NCBI GenBank assembly: GCA_036567965.1
Contig: DATCTN010000007.1
Span: 1-49,008, forward strand
Direction of reading: 5' to 3'
Source of the DNA: Candidatus Kryptoniota bacterium
GTDB lineage: Bacteria > Bacteroidota > Ignavibacteria > Kryptoniales > JAKASW01
Length of the DNA: 49,008 nucleotides
Shown here piece after piece: positions 1 to 8,577 of the stretch. Position numbers and translations under genes: made by a program. Within the stretch, counting starts at the first letter, position 1. The number at the start of each line of letters is the position of its first letter. Below the pieces are notes generated by a model, which saw nothing but the letters and a program-made list of their open reading frames with translations, did no database searches and had not been told where the DNA came from.

Positions 1-130
1 TGAGGTCATTGATGACCTGGTCACGGTTCGAACTCTGAGCGTTACTCTTAAACATTGATATTCCAACGGCTATAGCAATACCAACGATAATGACGCCGAG
101 TACGATTAGCAGAAGTTGTTGCTGTCCCAT
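1..130 (-). CDS. short membrane-anchored protein, N-terminal part only
   Basis: Only the first 43 codons lie inside the window; the gene runs off the left edge. The start is ATG at 130-128, preceded on the minus strand by a strong Shine-Dalgarno AGGAGG about 5 nt upstream. The protein begins MGQQQ and continues with one hydrophobic helix (about residues 6-26, rich in Leu, Ile, Val, Gly), then a polar stretch with SNRDQVIND. This resembles the N-terminus of small pilin-like or single-pass proteins common in Ignavibacteria-type genomes, but there is no clear prepilin cleavage motif, so no function is assigned. A weak promoter candidate lies upstream (TTCAGG at 202-207, TATAAA at 179-184, spacer 17, minus strand). 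Confidence 0.7.
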   Translation of the reverse strand, partial: MGQQQLLLIVLGVIIVGIAIAVGISMFKSNAQSSNRDQVINDL

Positions 131-274
131 ACTTACCTCCTACGGTTTTTAAGATTTGTTAATCAGTGACTCTTGTAATTTATATTAGATTGTCAGGTTT
201 CCCTGAAGTGGAGCCACTGCGAGCACGCATTTATTATAAGGCAATTGTGATGCCAATCAAAATGTACTGTACCA

Positions 275-571
275 TCACCATAATGCCTCAAATTGACAGA
301 AACAAAGGGGAGCAGAGAGAAAATTATTCCTGAGCTTTGAAATAATTACCGTGACGTAATACCGAGATGAGGTTTTGGGAATAGGTCCGCCGCATATCTC
401 CATCACCCCAAATTTCTGCTTCCCTCTATTTACCTCTAAGTGCAGCTGATCAGAAAGCATGCGAGAATATATTTCGGTCATTCCGATCGTTGAGTGTTCG
501 AACAGTTCATGACTGCACAACGCGACACCGACGAAATGGCCAGCGCCGAACCAAATGGACGGCTCAGCCAA
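275..571 (-). pseudogene. degenerate C-terminal fragment of a tyrosine recombinase (integrase)
   Basis: A 98-codon open frame on the minus strand starts only at a TTG and has no convincing ribosome site. Residues 22-47 read ELFEHSTIGMTEIYSRM followed by LSDQLHLEVNR. This matches the C-terminal signature of XerC/phage-type tyrosine recombinases (usual form ELLGHSTI.MTEIYSH), with Tyr35 at the nucleophile position and His26 where the family has Gly-His. The upstream catalytic boxes (Arg, and His-x-x-Arg) are not recognisable in this frame, and the last 40 residues are not family-like. I read it as a decayed remnant rather than an expressed gene. It could instead be a small host gene with chance similarity, but the run of matching residues makes that less likely. 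Confidence 0.55.
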
Positions 572-668
572 TGAAAACGAGGCTTATTGTTTACAGGAGA
601 TATCATCGTTGCAGATAGGACCGGAAGAAAATGTCAAAGGAGAACCCTAATTCCAGAGAAGTTTCAGC

Positions 669-897
669 AGTGGGCTACTTTCAAAGTGAAGTGACATTGA
701 CAAATTCTCTCACTGTCATTCCCGTCCGACCGCAGATTCGGCGGCCGGATCGTGGGGACGTGCTCTTAGCGGGAATCCATCTCCATTCTCCACCATGGAT
801 TCCCGATAGGAGCGTTCGGGAATGACATTTGTGTTTTTTTTGAACGCCGTAGAATACTCAACGATGGGACATTTCAGTAGCGTCAAAATAGCCCACT
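669..897. repeat. nested palindromic intergenic repeat (REP/MITE-like)
   Basis: Three inverted repeats sit inside one another. The outermost arms (669-681 and 885-897) match over 13 bases with one mismatch. The middle arms TGTCATTCCCG (714-724) and CGGGAATGACA (817-827) are perfect complements. The inner arms GGGAATCCAT (771-780) and ATGGATTCCC (795-804) are perfect, with a 14-base loop. The TCATTCCCG/CGGGAATGA ends with an internal GGAATCCAT/ATGGATTCC hairpin are typical of non-coding palindromic repeats dispersed in many genomes. A 64-codon open frame across it (631-825) has no protein-like features and is treated as non-coding. Confidence 0.6.
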
Positions 898-957
898 ACC
901 GAAGCTTCCGCATGTCCGCGCTCTATCTGTCGAGCAGCCGATATGTTTTGAATTCCG

Positions 958-986
958 TTGAAATTTTGGCCTCACGGTAGTATATT
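958..986 (+). promoter_or_regulatory. sigma-70-type promoter of rplU-rpmA(-mdh)
   Basis: TTGAAA at 958-963 is followed by exactly 17 bases and TATATT at 981-986. Transcription would start near 993, leaving a leader of about 18 bases that holds only the ribosome site GGAGG before the ATG at 1011. The same hexamers and spacing recur in front of the MBL operon. Confidence 0.7.
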
Positions 987-1010
987 ATTTCTTAAATTCC
1001 CGGAGGTTTA

Positions 1011-1322
1011 ATGCTAGCTGTCGTAGAGATTGCAGGTAAACAATTCAGGATCAGCGAAAACTCGAATGTCGTTGTCCCCCTGCTTAAGGCAAAGGTCGGC
1101 GAGAAAGTCAGCTTCGACCAAGTGGTCTATTTGGAATCCGAAACAAATAAGACCGTCGGCAACCCTCTCGTGAAGGGTGCGGTCGTGGAAGCGACAATCG
1201 TCAACCACGACAGGGAAGACAAGATCCTTGTATTCAGGAAAAAGAAAAGAAAGAACTTCAAGGTGAAAAAGGGACATCGGCAGGACTACACGACGATCCA
1301 TATCGATAATATAAAGGCGTAG
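1011..1322 (+). CDS. rplU: 50S ribosomal protein L21
   Basis: 103 residues, the usual length for bL21. The N-terminus ([13 protein letters not shown]) and the C-terminal basic tail ([17 protein letters not shown]...T.I.I..I) are diagnostic of the family. bL21 binds 23S rRNA and contacts L20 in the large subunit. The ATG at 1011 follows GGAGG with good spacing. rpmA follows after 10 bases, the standard bacterial rplU-rpmA pair, and a strong promoter lies directly upstream. Confidence 0.97.
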   Translation: MLAVVEIAGKQFRISENSNVVVPLLKAKVGEKVSFDQVVYLESETNKTVGNPLVKGAVVEATIVNHDREDKILVFRKKKRKNFKVKKGHRQDYTTIHIDNIKA

Positions 1323-1332
1323 GAGTTACATC

Positions 1333-1602
1333 ATGGCACATAAGAAAGGCGGCGGAAGTTCAAGGAACGGCCGCGATAGTAATTCGCAAAGACTCGGAGT
1401 GAAGACGTTCGGCGGAGAAAATATATCAGCGGGCAGCATTATCGTTCGTCAGCGCGGAACCAAAGTATTACCCGGCGAAAATGTCGGTGTCGCGAAGGAT
1501 GACAGCCTCTTTGCTTTGAAGGACGGCGTCGTGAAATTCGAGACTTTCAGACGAGTGCGCAAGAGAGTGAGCGTACTTCCTCCGACTCCCCGCAAAATTT
1601 AA
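1333..1602 (+). CDS. rpmA: 50S ribosomal protein L27
   Basis: 89 residues. The start [16 protein letters not shown] is the conserved L27 N-terminus that reaches toward the peptidyl-transferase centre, followed by the family core [19 protein letters not shown]. There is no N-terminal extension ahead of AHKKGG, so the Firmicute-type processed form is not present. It is co-transcribed with rplU 10 bases upstream. mdh begins 18 bases downstream, so the three genes probably share a transcript ending at the terminator at 2574. Confidence 0.97.
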   Translation: MAHKKGGGSSRNGRDSNSQRLGVKTFGGENISAGSIIVRQRGTKVLPGENVGVAKDDSLFALKDGVVKFETFRRVRKRVSVLPPTPRKI

Positions 1603-2547
<945 letters not shown>

Positions 2548-2573
2548 CCGGTTGGAATCTCATGTTCATGCAG

Positions 2574-2605
2574 AACCCGTCCCGCCCCGGACGGGTTTTT
2601 TTATT
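2574..2605 (+). terminator. rho-independent terminator after mdh
   Basis: A perfect 9-bp stem (2574-2582 with 2589-2597, AACCCGTCC/GGACGGGTT), a six-base C-rich loop, and a run of T at 2596-2602. The minus strand has no T-run after the stem, so it acts only for the plus-strand unit. Confidence 0.9.
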
Positions 2606-2700
2606 TAAGTGGGTTAAATCTTTATTCTTGCCGGTGAGAAGAGTAACTGTCCCGATTCTTATTGCGAGGGAGAAGATCTGCTAAAGGCGGGCTCGACCCA

Positions 2701-3120
2701 TTATTCCTTATGAAGGGTCAGCTTCATCGTCATTCGCGTTCCGCGCGGGGTGAAATCGTATTTCACACTATCCATCAACGATTTCATAATGTGAATTCCC
2801 CTTCCGCTCGGCTTTAAAAGATTCTCCGGTAGAATTGGGTTAGGCAGCGAGCTCAGATCGAAGCCGCCGCCTTCATCCTGGATCGCGACGATTATTACCC
2901 CTGCTTCATAATCGACGTCGATAGTTATGTTCTTCGTGGGATCGTGCTTGTTCCCATGCTGTACAGCGTTATTGACGGCTTCACTGGCCGCAACAAGCAA
3001 ATTGTGCTCGTCGGATTCCGACATCGAAAGTCTCTTAAAAATTTTCTTTAACTTTCGTTCGGCCTCTTTGAACGAAGTATTCTTAGTCTTTATCTGTATG
3101 TGTTCGTGCAGTTGGGTCAC
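2701..3120 (-). CDS. RsbW-like serine kinase / ATP-binding anti-sigma regulator
   Basis: 139 residues of the HATPase_c_2 (GHKL) type. The N-box is EAVNNAVQHGN (47-57), the G1 box DEGGGFD (82-88) and the G2 box SGRGIHIM (105-112). Proteins of this size are usually RsbW/SpoIIAB-like switch kinases that bind a sigma factor or an STAS anti-antagonist, but neither partner is in the window. The GTG start at 3120 overlaps the stop of the upstream barrel protein as TAGTG, so translation is probably coupled. It is the last gene of the seven-gene minus-strand unit. The kinase role is by family; the target is unknown. Confidence 0.85.
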   Translation of the reverse strand: MTQLHEHIQIKTKNTSFKEAERKLKKIFKRLSMSESDEHNLLVAASEAVNNAVQHGNKHDPTKNITIDVDYEAGVIIVAIQDEGGGFDLSSLPNPILPENLLKPSGRGIHIMKSLMDSVKYDFTPRGTRMTMKLTLHKE

Positions 3121-4988
3121 TAGAAAATGTACGATGCTTTCAATTCGAAGTTAGGATAAACTATCGCGTTTTCCAACGATTGGGTCGAAACCTGGTACCA
3201 ACCATTTATGAAAATTCTGACGTGCTCCATTTCGACCGTAAAGAAACCCGTCGGTCCGGCATTGGTCTGTCTTAGCGCAAAATTCCTCTCGGTTGCAGTC
3301 GTGTAGTCGTACCGCGTCAGAGACAGATATTTGTATCCGACACCGTAGCCGACGTTTCCTGTGAAGTATGACAGGTAAAGCCAGAAGGTCTGGTCCACGA
3401 AGTAGTTCAAAGGATATTCGGAAAAGCTCGACCAGTATAACTCTCCCCTAGTATAAAGTTTCACGCTGGCGAGGAGGAAGGCGCTGACCTTTGAAGTCAG
3501 TGCCACCCTGGTTGAGTCGAGGAATGATGCCTGCCGGAACGAAAAACTATGTACCTCAGAAAAAGCCTCGTAATCGTAAACTGTGTAGTTGGCGAGAACT
3601 TCGAATCGATTGTAGGAATTGACTGTCGATCCCGAGTATATCACTATCGGGAACAGCTTGTAGATAAAATTTCTATTGTTGTTCGCACTTCGCTCCGAGG
3701 TGATGTAGACTACGTGTATCAAGTCGCCCTCCGCTCCGACGCCCGCCTGGAAAAACGGACTGAATTCGTTCATTACCTGGAGAGAAAGTGTGTTTGTAAG
3801 TTCGTCGCGGTCGTCGAAGTTCAGGTCGCTTGGCGTGTCGTATCTCAGTAGTGACGCGAGTCCCGAAAGATTTGCGGAGAAACTTCCGAAATGAAGAAGG
3901 AACTTGCCGGTCAGTGTGTTTCTTGCCTCGAGGCTGTTAAGTTGCGCCTCGTTCGAATCGCGGATCGCCGTAAACGGGTCCACGAGACGAGCATTGATCA
4001 CTGAGTGAGTCTCGTCGCGCTCGGAGTGTTCCATACTGACAAGAAGAGTGTCCTCGAGAAAGTTTGTGAGGACCTGGCCGAGGAAATCGAAATCGGAAAC
4101 TCTTATCCTCGTATCGTAAAGTGTGTTCGCGGTGTCGATCGTCGGTTTGTATCTGTAAGTCAAGTCGATCGATCGTTCTCCAAGACTTACCTGGGAATTG
4201 AGCTGGAAGAACGCGAAGGGTGTGGACAATCCGGCAAGAAAGTTCTCCCGGTCCTCGTTCCTGCTTTGGATGTTGTTCGTAACATTGTATAAAGCTTCGA
4301 CCACGGGATCGGCCGGGAAGAAAAAATCTCGGAGTTGTGTGGTGTATGTTCCCTGGAAGTTGACCGATGAACCTGGACTGAAGACCTGGCGGTAGATGAC
4401 TCCCGCAGCTCTGTCGAAGTTTCTCCTCGGTGAGATCTCTTCATCGTGGATCATTAGGGAAGGGAGGAGGAGGCTTCCGTCGAGAGGAGACAGGATTGAA
4501 CTTCCGTGCGCGTCGTATGTGATTCCGATGTTCTCCACGCCTGCCTGCCGGTCCCATTTGTTGCCTACAGCTGCTGCGAGGGTGTCGCGCCGAGTCGCGT
4601 AAGTGAGGCCTCCAAGGACGGTGGACGCGCCCACCGAGTTCAGTCCGATCTGTCTTGAATCACTGAAGTAATTCGACTGCACCAACCCGAGTCCTGAGAT
4701 ATTGCCGAAAAGCGAGCGCGTGAGCTGGAAGTCTACGCTCTGTTCGTCTCTGATGAGATTCTGCTGCCCTGCGATGAGAACTGAGTGGAAGTTCTCGTCC
4801 ATCTTTACTCCGTAAGCGTTCGACGACAGGTTTGCGCCCGCCAGCCCGTTCCAGGTAAGCGTATTCAGATTCTGGTCGAAACCTGTCAAAACAGAATTGA
4901 CGGGCACGACGACATTACTGTCGGGGGTTTGGGAGAACGCATTCGCAGTAAGCAGGAAGACGATCATCGAACAAATGCTAATGCGCAT
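3120..4988 (-). CDS. outer-membrane beta-barrel protein of unknown function
   Basis: 622 residues from the chosen ATG at 4988, which gives a clean signal peptide (MRIS, hydrophobic core, ANAFSQ cleavage). An in-frame ATG at 5003 adds five residues; neither start has a strong ribosome site. The body alternates polar and aromatic residues, is rich in Tyr, Phe, Ser and Asn, and ends ASYIF with a terminal Phe, all typical of barrel strands and BamA recognition. I do not recognise a named family (no TonB-receptor plug, OmpA or FadL signature). The gene overlaps a possible start with the ABC ATPase stop upstream and is coupled to the RsbW-like gene downstream, so it may belong to an export or envelope-sensing group. 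Confidence 0.75.
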   Translation of the reverse strand: MRISICSMIVFLLTANAFSQTPDSNVVVPVNSVLTGFDQNLNTLTWNGLAGANLSSNAYGVKMDENFHSVLIAGQQNLIRDEQSVDFQLTRSLFGNISGLGLVQSNYFSDSRQIGLNSVGASTVLGGLTYATRRDTLAAAVGNKWDRQAGVENIGITYDAHGSSILSPLDGSLLLPSLMIHDEEISPRRNFDRAAGVIYRQVFSPGSSVNFQGTYTTQLRDFFFPADPVVEALYNVTNNIQSRNEDRENFLAGLSTPFAFFQLNSQVSLGERSIDLTYRYKPTIDTANTLYDTRIRVSDFDFLGQVLTNFLEDTLLVSMEHSERDETHSVINARLVDPFTAIRDSNEAQLNSLEARNTLTGKFLLHFGSFSANLSGLASLLRYDTPSDLNFDDRDELTNTLSLQVMNEFSPFFQAGVGAEGDLIHVVYITSERSANNNRNFIYKLFPIVIYSGSTVNSYNRFEVLANYTVYDYEAFSEVHSFSFRQASFLDSTRVALTSKVSAFLLASVKLYTRGELYWSSFSEYPLNYFVDQTFWLYLSYFTGNVGYGVGYKYLSLTRYDYTTATERNFALRQTNAGPTGFFTVEMEHVRIFINGWYQVSTQSLENAIVYPNFELKASYIF

Positions 4989-5733
4989 TTCCAAAAAAAT
5001 CATCTATCAGACGCTGCTCGTTGTGGCTCCCGATGTTATTCATGAAAGTCTGTTCCAGGAACCCGCGGCTCTTGGTAAACTCATCCTTCATGAATTCGTC
5101 GGTGATCCGTCCTTTATTGATGAAATACACTTTGTCGCAGACATTCTCCACCAAATCGAGAAGGTGCGAGCAGTACAGTATCGTTCCTCCGCGTGATGTG
5201 AACGACTTCATCACTTGCTTTAACGAACTAATTGCCTGTACATCGAGACCGTCGGTGGGCTCGTCGAGTATGAGGACCTCCGGATCGAAGACCAGTGCGA
5301 GCGTGAGCGCGACCTTTTGCCTCGTGCCCTTTGAAAGCGAGAGAAGGGCTCTATGGAGATACTCGGCGAATTGGAAAATTTCCGACAAGACTTCGAGCTG
5401 CTTACGTGACCGCTTCCTGTCGAACTTCCTCAAGAGCGAAGCAACTTCGATTGTCTCGGCGGGCGTCAATGATTCGTACAGTCTCGGAGATTCGGGAACG
5501 TATCCTATTTTCGAACGCCTGTAAATAGGATCTTCCGCGGTCCCGTCTCTGACAACAGTTACTTTGCCGGAGTCCTGCTTTTCCAAACCCACGACGATTC
5601 TTGCGGTAGTGGATTTTCCAGCCCCGTTCGGGCCGATATATCCGCACGCACTTCCTCTCTCGACCTTGAAGGAGATCGAGTCGAGCGCGACTGTCCCGGA
5701 AAATGTTTTGGTTACGTTACTGAGTTCAATCAC
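4978..5733 (-). CDS. ABC transporter ATP-binding protein (ABC-2/drug-exporter type)
   Basis: 251 residues. Walker A is GPNGAGKST (34-42), the signature is LSKGT (133-137) instead of LSGGQ, Walker B is VLILDEPTDGLD (153-164), and the switch His is His190. GYVPE at 78-82, with Glu in place of the Q-loop Gln, is typical of the daunorubicin/NatA/CcmA-like ABC-2 branch. These ATPases normally pair with a six-helix permease, and none is adjacent. Instead it lies between an FN3 lipoprotein and a barrel protein. The GTG start at 5733 overlaps the upstream stop as GTGA. The substrate is unknown. Confidence 0.88.
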   Translation of the reverse strand: MIELSNVTKTFSGTVALDSISFKVERGSACGYIGPNGAGKSTTARIVVGLEKQDSGKVTVVRDGTAEDPIYRRSKIGYVPESPRLYESLTPAETIEVASLLRKFDRKRSRKQLEVLSEIFQFAEYLHRALLSLSKGTRQKVALTLALVFDPEVLILDEPTDGLDVQAISSLKQVMKSFTSRGGTILYCSHLLDLVENVCDKVYFINKGRITDEFMKDEFTKSRGFLEQTFMNNIGSHNEQRLIDDFFGNAH

Positions 5734-6716
5734 TGCGATATCGTAAAACTGAAGACGTTGCTTACTGAGTTCGGGGTAGCCGGGTCGACCGTTGTTGCGG
5801 CTACACGCCAGAAATATAACTGGTTGAAGCTAAGCGAGGAACCGGAATAAACAAGTGAGTCCTCTCCTGCAGGAATCGTGGTCGTGAATACCTCGCCGCC
5901 TGTAGGCGAGCTGGAGATCAATAGAAGATACCCGGAGCTTCCCGCAACCTGGGTAAACTTGAAAGTCAGCAAGTCGTTGTAATTTATCGACGCACCGGAA
6001 GGAGGCGAGACGAGCTGCGGCCTGGCAAGTATCCTGTCGGAAACGGGAAGAGACGCCGCACTGCGCCAGTGATCGAAATCGAAGGCGATGATCTTGTAAT
6101 AGTAGTCTCTGTTAATGTCGACATGGTTGGTGTCGTCGATGGAATTCGTTACCACCGTTGCGACAAGGTCCGTTTTAGTGAGAGTGTCCGGCTGAAAGTC
6201 TGCAGACGTATCTCTGTATACTTCGTAGCCGGCAAGATCTCCGATTTGTTCGGACGACCATATGACACTGACGTATTTTCCGAAATCATCATCGTGACCG
6301 TGTACGGTGAGGCCGAGAGGTGCGGGCGGAGCCGAAAAGTTCACGGGTTTTGTGGCCACAAAATTGCTCTGGCCGCTCTCGACTCCGTTGGCGTAGACCG
6401 CCGTAACGCTGAGGTAGTAAGTCGAGTCGTAGCTGAGACTGTCTACCAGAAAAGCGTTTTCGGCTGTCTGATCAACCACTTTCTGGTTGCTCCTGCTCGT
6501 GCCAAGGTACACGTTATAATATGAGAACCCCACAGCCGTAACCTGATCCCAGAATACAATTATTGTGGCATCTCCCGAAAGATATACCTGCATATTTGAA
6601 GGGGGCACTATAATGAAGTTGTCGTTTCCGGTCGGTATTGAAGTCACTTTTCTACAACCTTGCGAGATAATTGCGAATAGAATGAAAGTCGCGAGAATCA
6701 TTGTCTTGTTTCCCAT
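5730..6716 (-). CDS. fibronectin type III repeat lipoprotein
   Basis: 328 residues. The N-terminus has a signal peptide ending ISQGC, with Cys21 as the probable lipidation site; Ser at -3 is not the canonical residue, so lipidation is likely but not certain. Two FN3-like domains follow (about 37-125 and 130-235, with the YNVYLGTS, SYDSTYYLSVTAV and GYEVYRDTS strands), then a third Ig-like module ending LYFWRVAATT. Such proteins sit on the periplasmic or outer face and mediate binding. It starts 6 nt after the nucleoside hydrolase stop and overlaps the ABC ATPase start by 4 nt, so it belongs to the same transcript. No enzymatic motif is visible. Confidence 0.75.
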   Translation of the reverse strand: MGNKTMILATFILFAIISQGCRKVTSIPTGNDNFIIVPPSNMQVYLSGDATIIVFWDQVTAVGFSYYNVYLGTSRSNQKVVDQTAENAFLVDSLSYDSTYYLSVTAVYANGVESGQSNFVATKPVNFSAPPAPLGLTVHGHDDDFGKYVSVIWSSEQIGDLAGYEVYRDTSADFQPDTLTKTDLVATVVTNSIDDTNHVDINRDYYYKIIAFDFDHWRSAASLPVSDRILARPQLVSPPSGASINYNDLLTFKFTQVAGSSGYLLLISSSPTGGEVFTTTIPAGEDSLVYSGSSLSFNQLYFWRVAATTVDPATPNSVSNVFSFTISQ

Positions 6717-6721
6717 CGATT

Positions 6722-7738
6722 TCAGTCAATCATATTTGAAAATCCAGAAACGAATCTCTCACTCAGGCAATTTTCTCTAACGGATTTCCGACTTATGCTG
6801 ACTCCAAATACTTTGAGTATGAAGTCGCGCATGAAGCCTGCCGCGTCGAATGCGACGGCGATCTCGGAATTGAAGTCTCGTGGATTACCTCTAAGGTCGG
6901 CTATCGTCATGCCGGAAGTGTAAACGCCCTTTGTTTCAATTGCAATTCTCGACTTGATGAAGCGAAACCAATTTCCATTTAATGCGGCGGCGATAGCAAT
7001 CGGATCGTGGAGGAAGCATCCGTCGAGGCGCTCTTTTGTTTTATGATATTGCATGTAGAATTCTACTGCTTGACTGATAAGGTTCTTGAGTTCCCCTTCC
7101 AGCTTAGTGGACCGCCGCAGAACTTGATTGAAGAATCTTCGCTTGAGGAAGAGCAGCTCGGTAAGGTCGAGACTGACGAACCGGACGAATATGCCTTGCT
7201 CGAGAACGAATGCTGCAGCTTCCGGATCCACTGCGATATTGAACTCGGTGAATGTTGTCGTATTACCATATCCGAAAGTCACTCCGCCCATCTGTATGAT
7301 CCGACCGACGTTGCGGATCGAGTCAGCGTCCAGCGACACGGCATCTGCGATATTCGTCATGGGACCTATTGAAACGATCGTCAGCTTTCGGCCGTGCTTT
7401 CGGGCTGATTCAACAATCATGTCGGCGGCGTTGCCCGGATCGCACCACGATCGCTCTCTGCCGTTCGATTTCCGGTAGTTTCCGACGCCGTCGCCCCCGT
7501 GGACTTCCGGCGCTGTCAGCAATTCTCTTGAGCGCGGTGAAGGAGCGCCCATGTAAACGGGGAAGTCGGCGTGCAGTAGTTCTCTCAAAAGCAAGACGTT
7601 CTGAGTTACGTCATCGACGTGAACGTTTCCTGACACCGTGGATATCATTTCTATGCTCGCCTCCGGGCAGCTCGCCGCATACATGATCGCGAGCGAGTCG
7701 TCCACGCCCGCGTCGGTGTCAATGAGTAATCTAATCAC
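6722..7738 (-). CDS. inosine-uridine-preferring nucleoside hydrolase family protein
   Basis: 338 residues from the GTG at 7738, which overlaps the upstream epimerase stop as GTGA. A longer open frame to 7894 would add 52 residues entirely inside the epimerase gene, so it was rejected. The calcium and ribose-binding motif LIDTDAGVDD is at 5-14, followed by the family elements VSIGPMTNIA, MGG, FNIAVDPEAA and LHDP (the His near the leaving base). These enzymes cleave N-ribosidic bonds of nucleosides for salvage. Base preference cannot be read from sequence. It is the third gene of the minus-strand unit. Confidence 0.88.
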   Translation of the reverse strand: MIRLLIDTDAGVDDSLAIMYAASCPEASIEMISTVSGNVHVDDVTQNVLLLRELLHADFPVYMGAPSPRSRELLTAPEVHGGDGVGNYRKSNGRERSWCDPGNAADMIVESARKHGRKLTIVSIGPMTNIADAVSLDADSIRNVGRIIQMGGVTFGYGNTTTFTEFNIAVDPEAAAFVLEQGIFVRFVSLDLTELLFLKRRFFNQVLRRSTKLEGELKNLISQAVEFYMQYHKTKERLDGCFLHDPIAIAAALNGNWFRFIKSRIAIETKGVYTSGMTIADLRGNPRDFNSEIAVAFDAAGFMRDFILKVFGVSISRKSVRENCLSERFVSGFSNMID

Positions 7739-8577
7739 TTGATCGTCTCTGAGACCGTAAACTTCGGCGAATATTTTAACACTACTTTCGCGAGATCGCT
7801 TGAGATGAGCGAGCGGGGCGATTTCATCGAATGAACAACCTGTGACTTCGGATAGAACTCGCCGATCAACTCGGCTGAACTCAGTCCGGTCCAATTGTCA
7901 TCCGCGGTGATGAAGAACCTGTCGAAGCCGTCGCCTTTATACTCCAGGGCTTTTGAAAACGCCTGTGAGACGTCATGAACGTTCACCCAGGCCCAGAGAT
8001 TCTTGTACCACTTTTCATATTCCGATATGAGTTTTCTGTACACCTCTTTCTCCTTCTCGTCTGGCACCCAGATCCAGGGAAATCGCAGCGCGACAGTCTG
8101 TATCTGGTATGCGCGCGAGTAGCTCTTGAGGATTTCCTCGGAGCAGACTTTACTGAGCCCGTAAGGGTCCTGTGGAAGAAGGGGGTGCTGCTCGTCAATT
8201 GGAAAATAGTCCGGAGAGGCGGCGCGTCGGGCGAACGCGAACCCGAGAGTCGACTCGCTGGACGCAAGTACAACCTTCTTTATTCCTTTGTCGGCCGCGA
8301 ACTGCATTACGGTAAAAGTGCCGAGCGTGTTCACCGTGAATACTCTCTCCGCCGGATCATTCAGAGGATGCGGTATGCCCGCGAGGTGGAGTATGGCGTC
8401 GAAATGTTCGTCGTGAGCTTTAATTGAGGAAGCATCCGTAAGATCGGCCTCGATAAACTCTACATCGGCTGCAGGCTTCTTCTTGTCGAGAACCGTCACC
8501 TCGTAGTCGGTCGCCAGATCGTTCGTTACGTATTTCCCTACGAGCCCCGCTCCACCGGTGATCAGTATCCTTTTCAA
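7735..8577 (-). CDS. NAD-dependent epimerase/dehydratase (extended SDR)
   Basis: 280 residues. The NAD-binding motif is TGGAGLVG (7-14), the acidic residue after strand 2 is Asp31 (LDKKK), and the catalytic pair is in YGLSK. Asp at the end of strand 2 favours NAD. The family includes UDP-sugar epimerases, uronate dehydrogenases and related enzymes; the short length and the ASSESTLGF segment leave the substrate open. The start codon is TTG at 8577, overlapping the MBL nuclease stop as TTGA, so translation is coupled. The downstream nucleoside hydrolase is coupled as GTGA. Confidence 0.85.
   Translation of the reverse strand: MKRILITGGAGLVGKYVTNDLATDYEVTVLDKKKPAADVEFIEADLTDASSIKAHDEHFDAILHLAGIPHPLNDPAERVFTVNTLGTFTVMQFAADKGIKKVVLASSESTLGFAFARRAASPDYFPIDEQHPLLPQDPYGLSKVCSEEILKSYSRAYQIQTVALRFPWIWVPDEKEKEVYRKLISEYEKWYKNLWAWVNVHDVSQAFSKALEYKGDGFDRFFITADDNWTGLSSAELIGEFYPKSQVVHSMKSPRSLISSDLAKVVLKYSPKFTVSETIK

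Larger units (their letters stand above)
131..957. other. gene-poor region
   Basis: No intact gene is supported between the start of the leftmost gene and the rplU promoter. The region contains the recombinase remnant, the nested palindromic repeat, and a small hairpin at 193-206 (TCAGG, four-base loop, CCTGA; on the minus strand the loop is GAAA). The combination suggests an old insertion site that has decayed. Confidence 0.5.

Noticed and set aside
631-825. 64-codon plus-strand open frame
   Set aside because: It runs through the nested palindromic repeat and its translation reflects the repeat sequence; no ribosome site decides it as a gene.
7739-7894. 52-residue N-terminal extension of the nucleoside hydrolase
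   Set aside because: It lies wholly inside the epimerase coding region, and the family N-terminus begins at the GTG at 7738.
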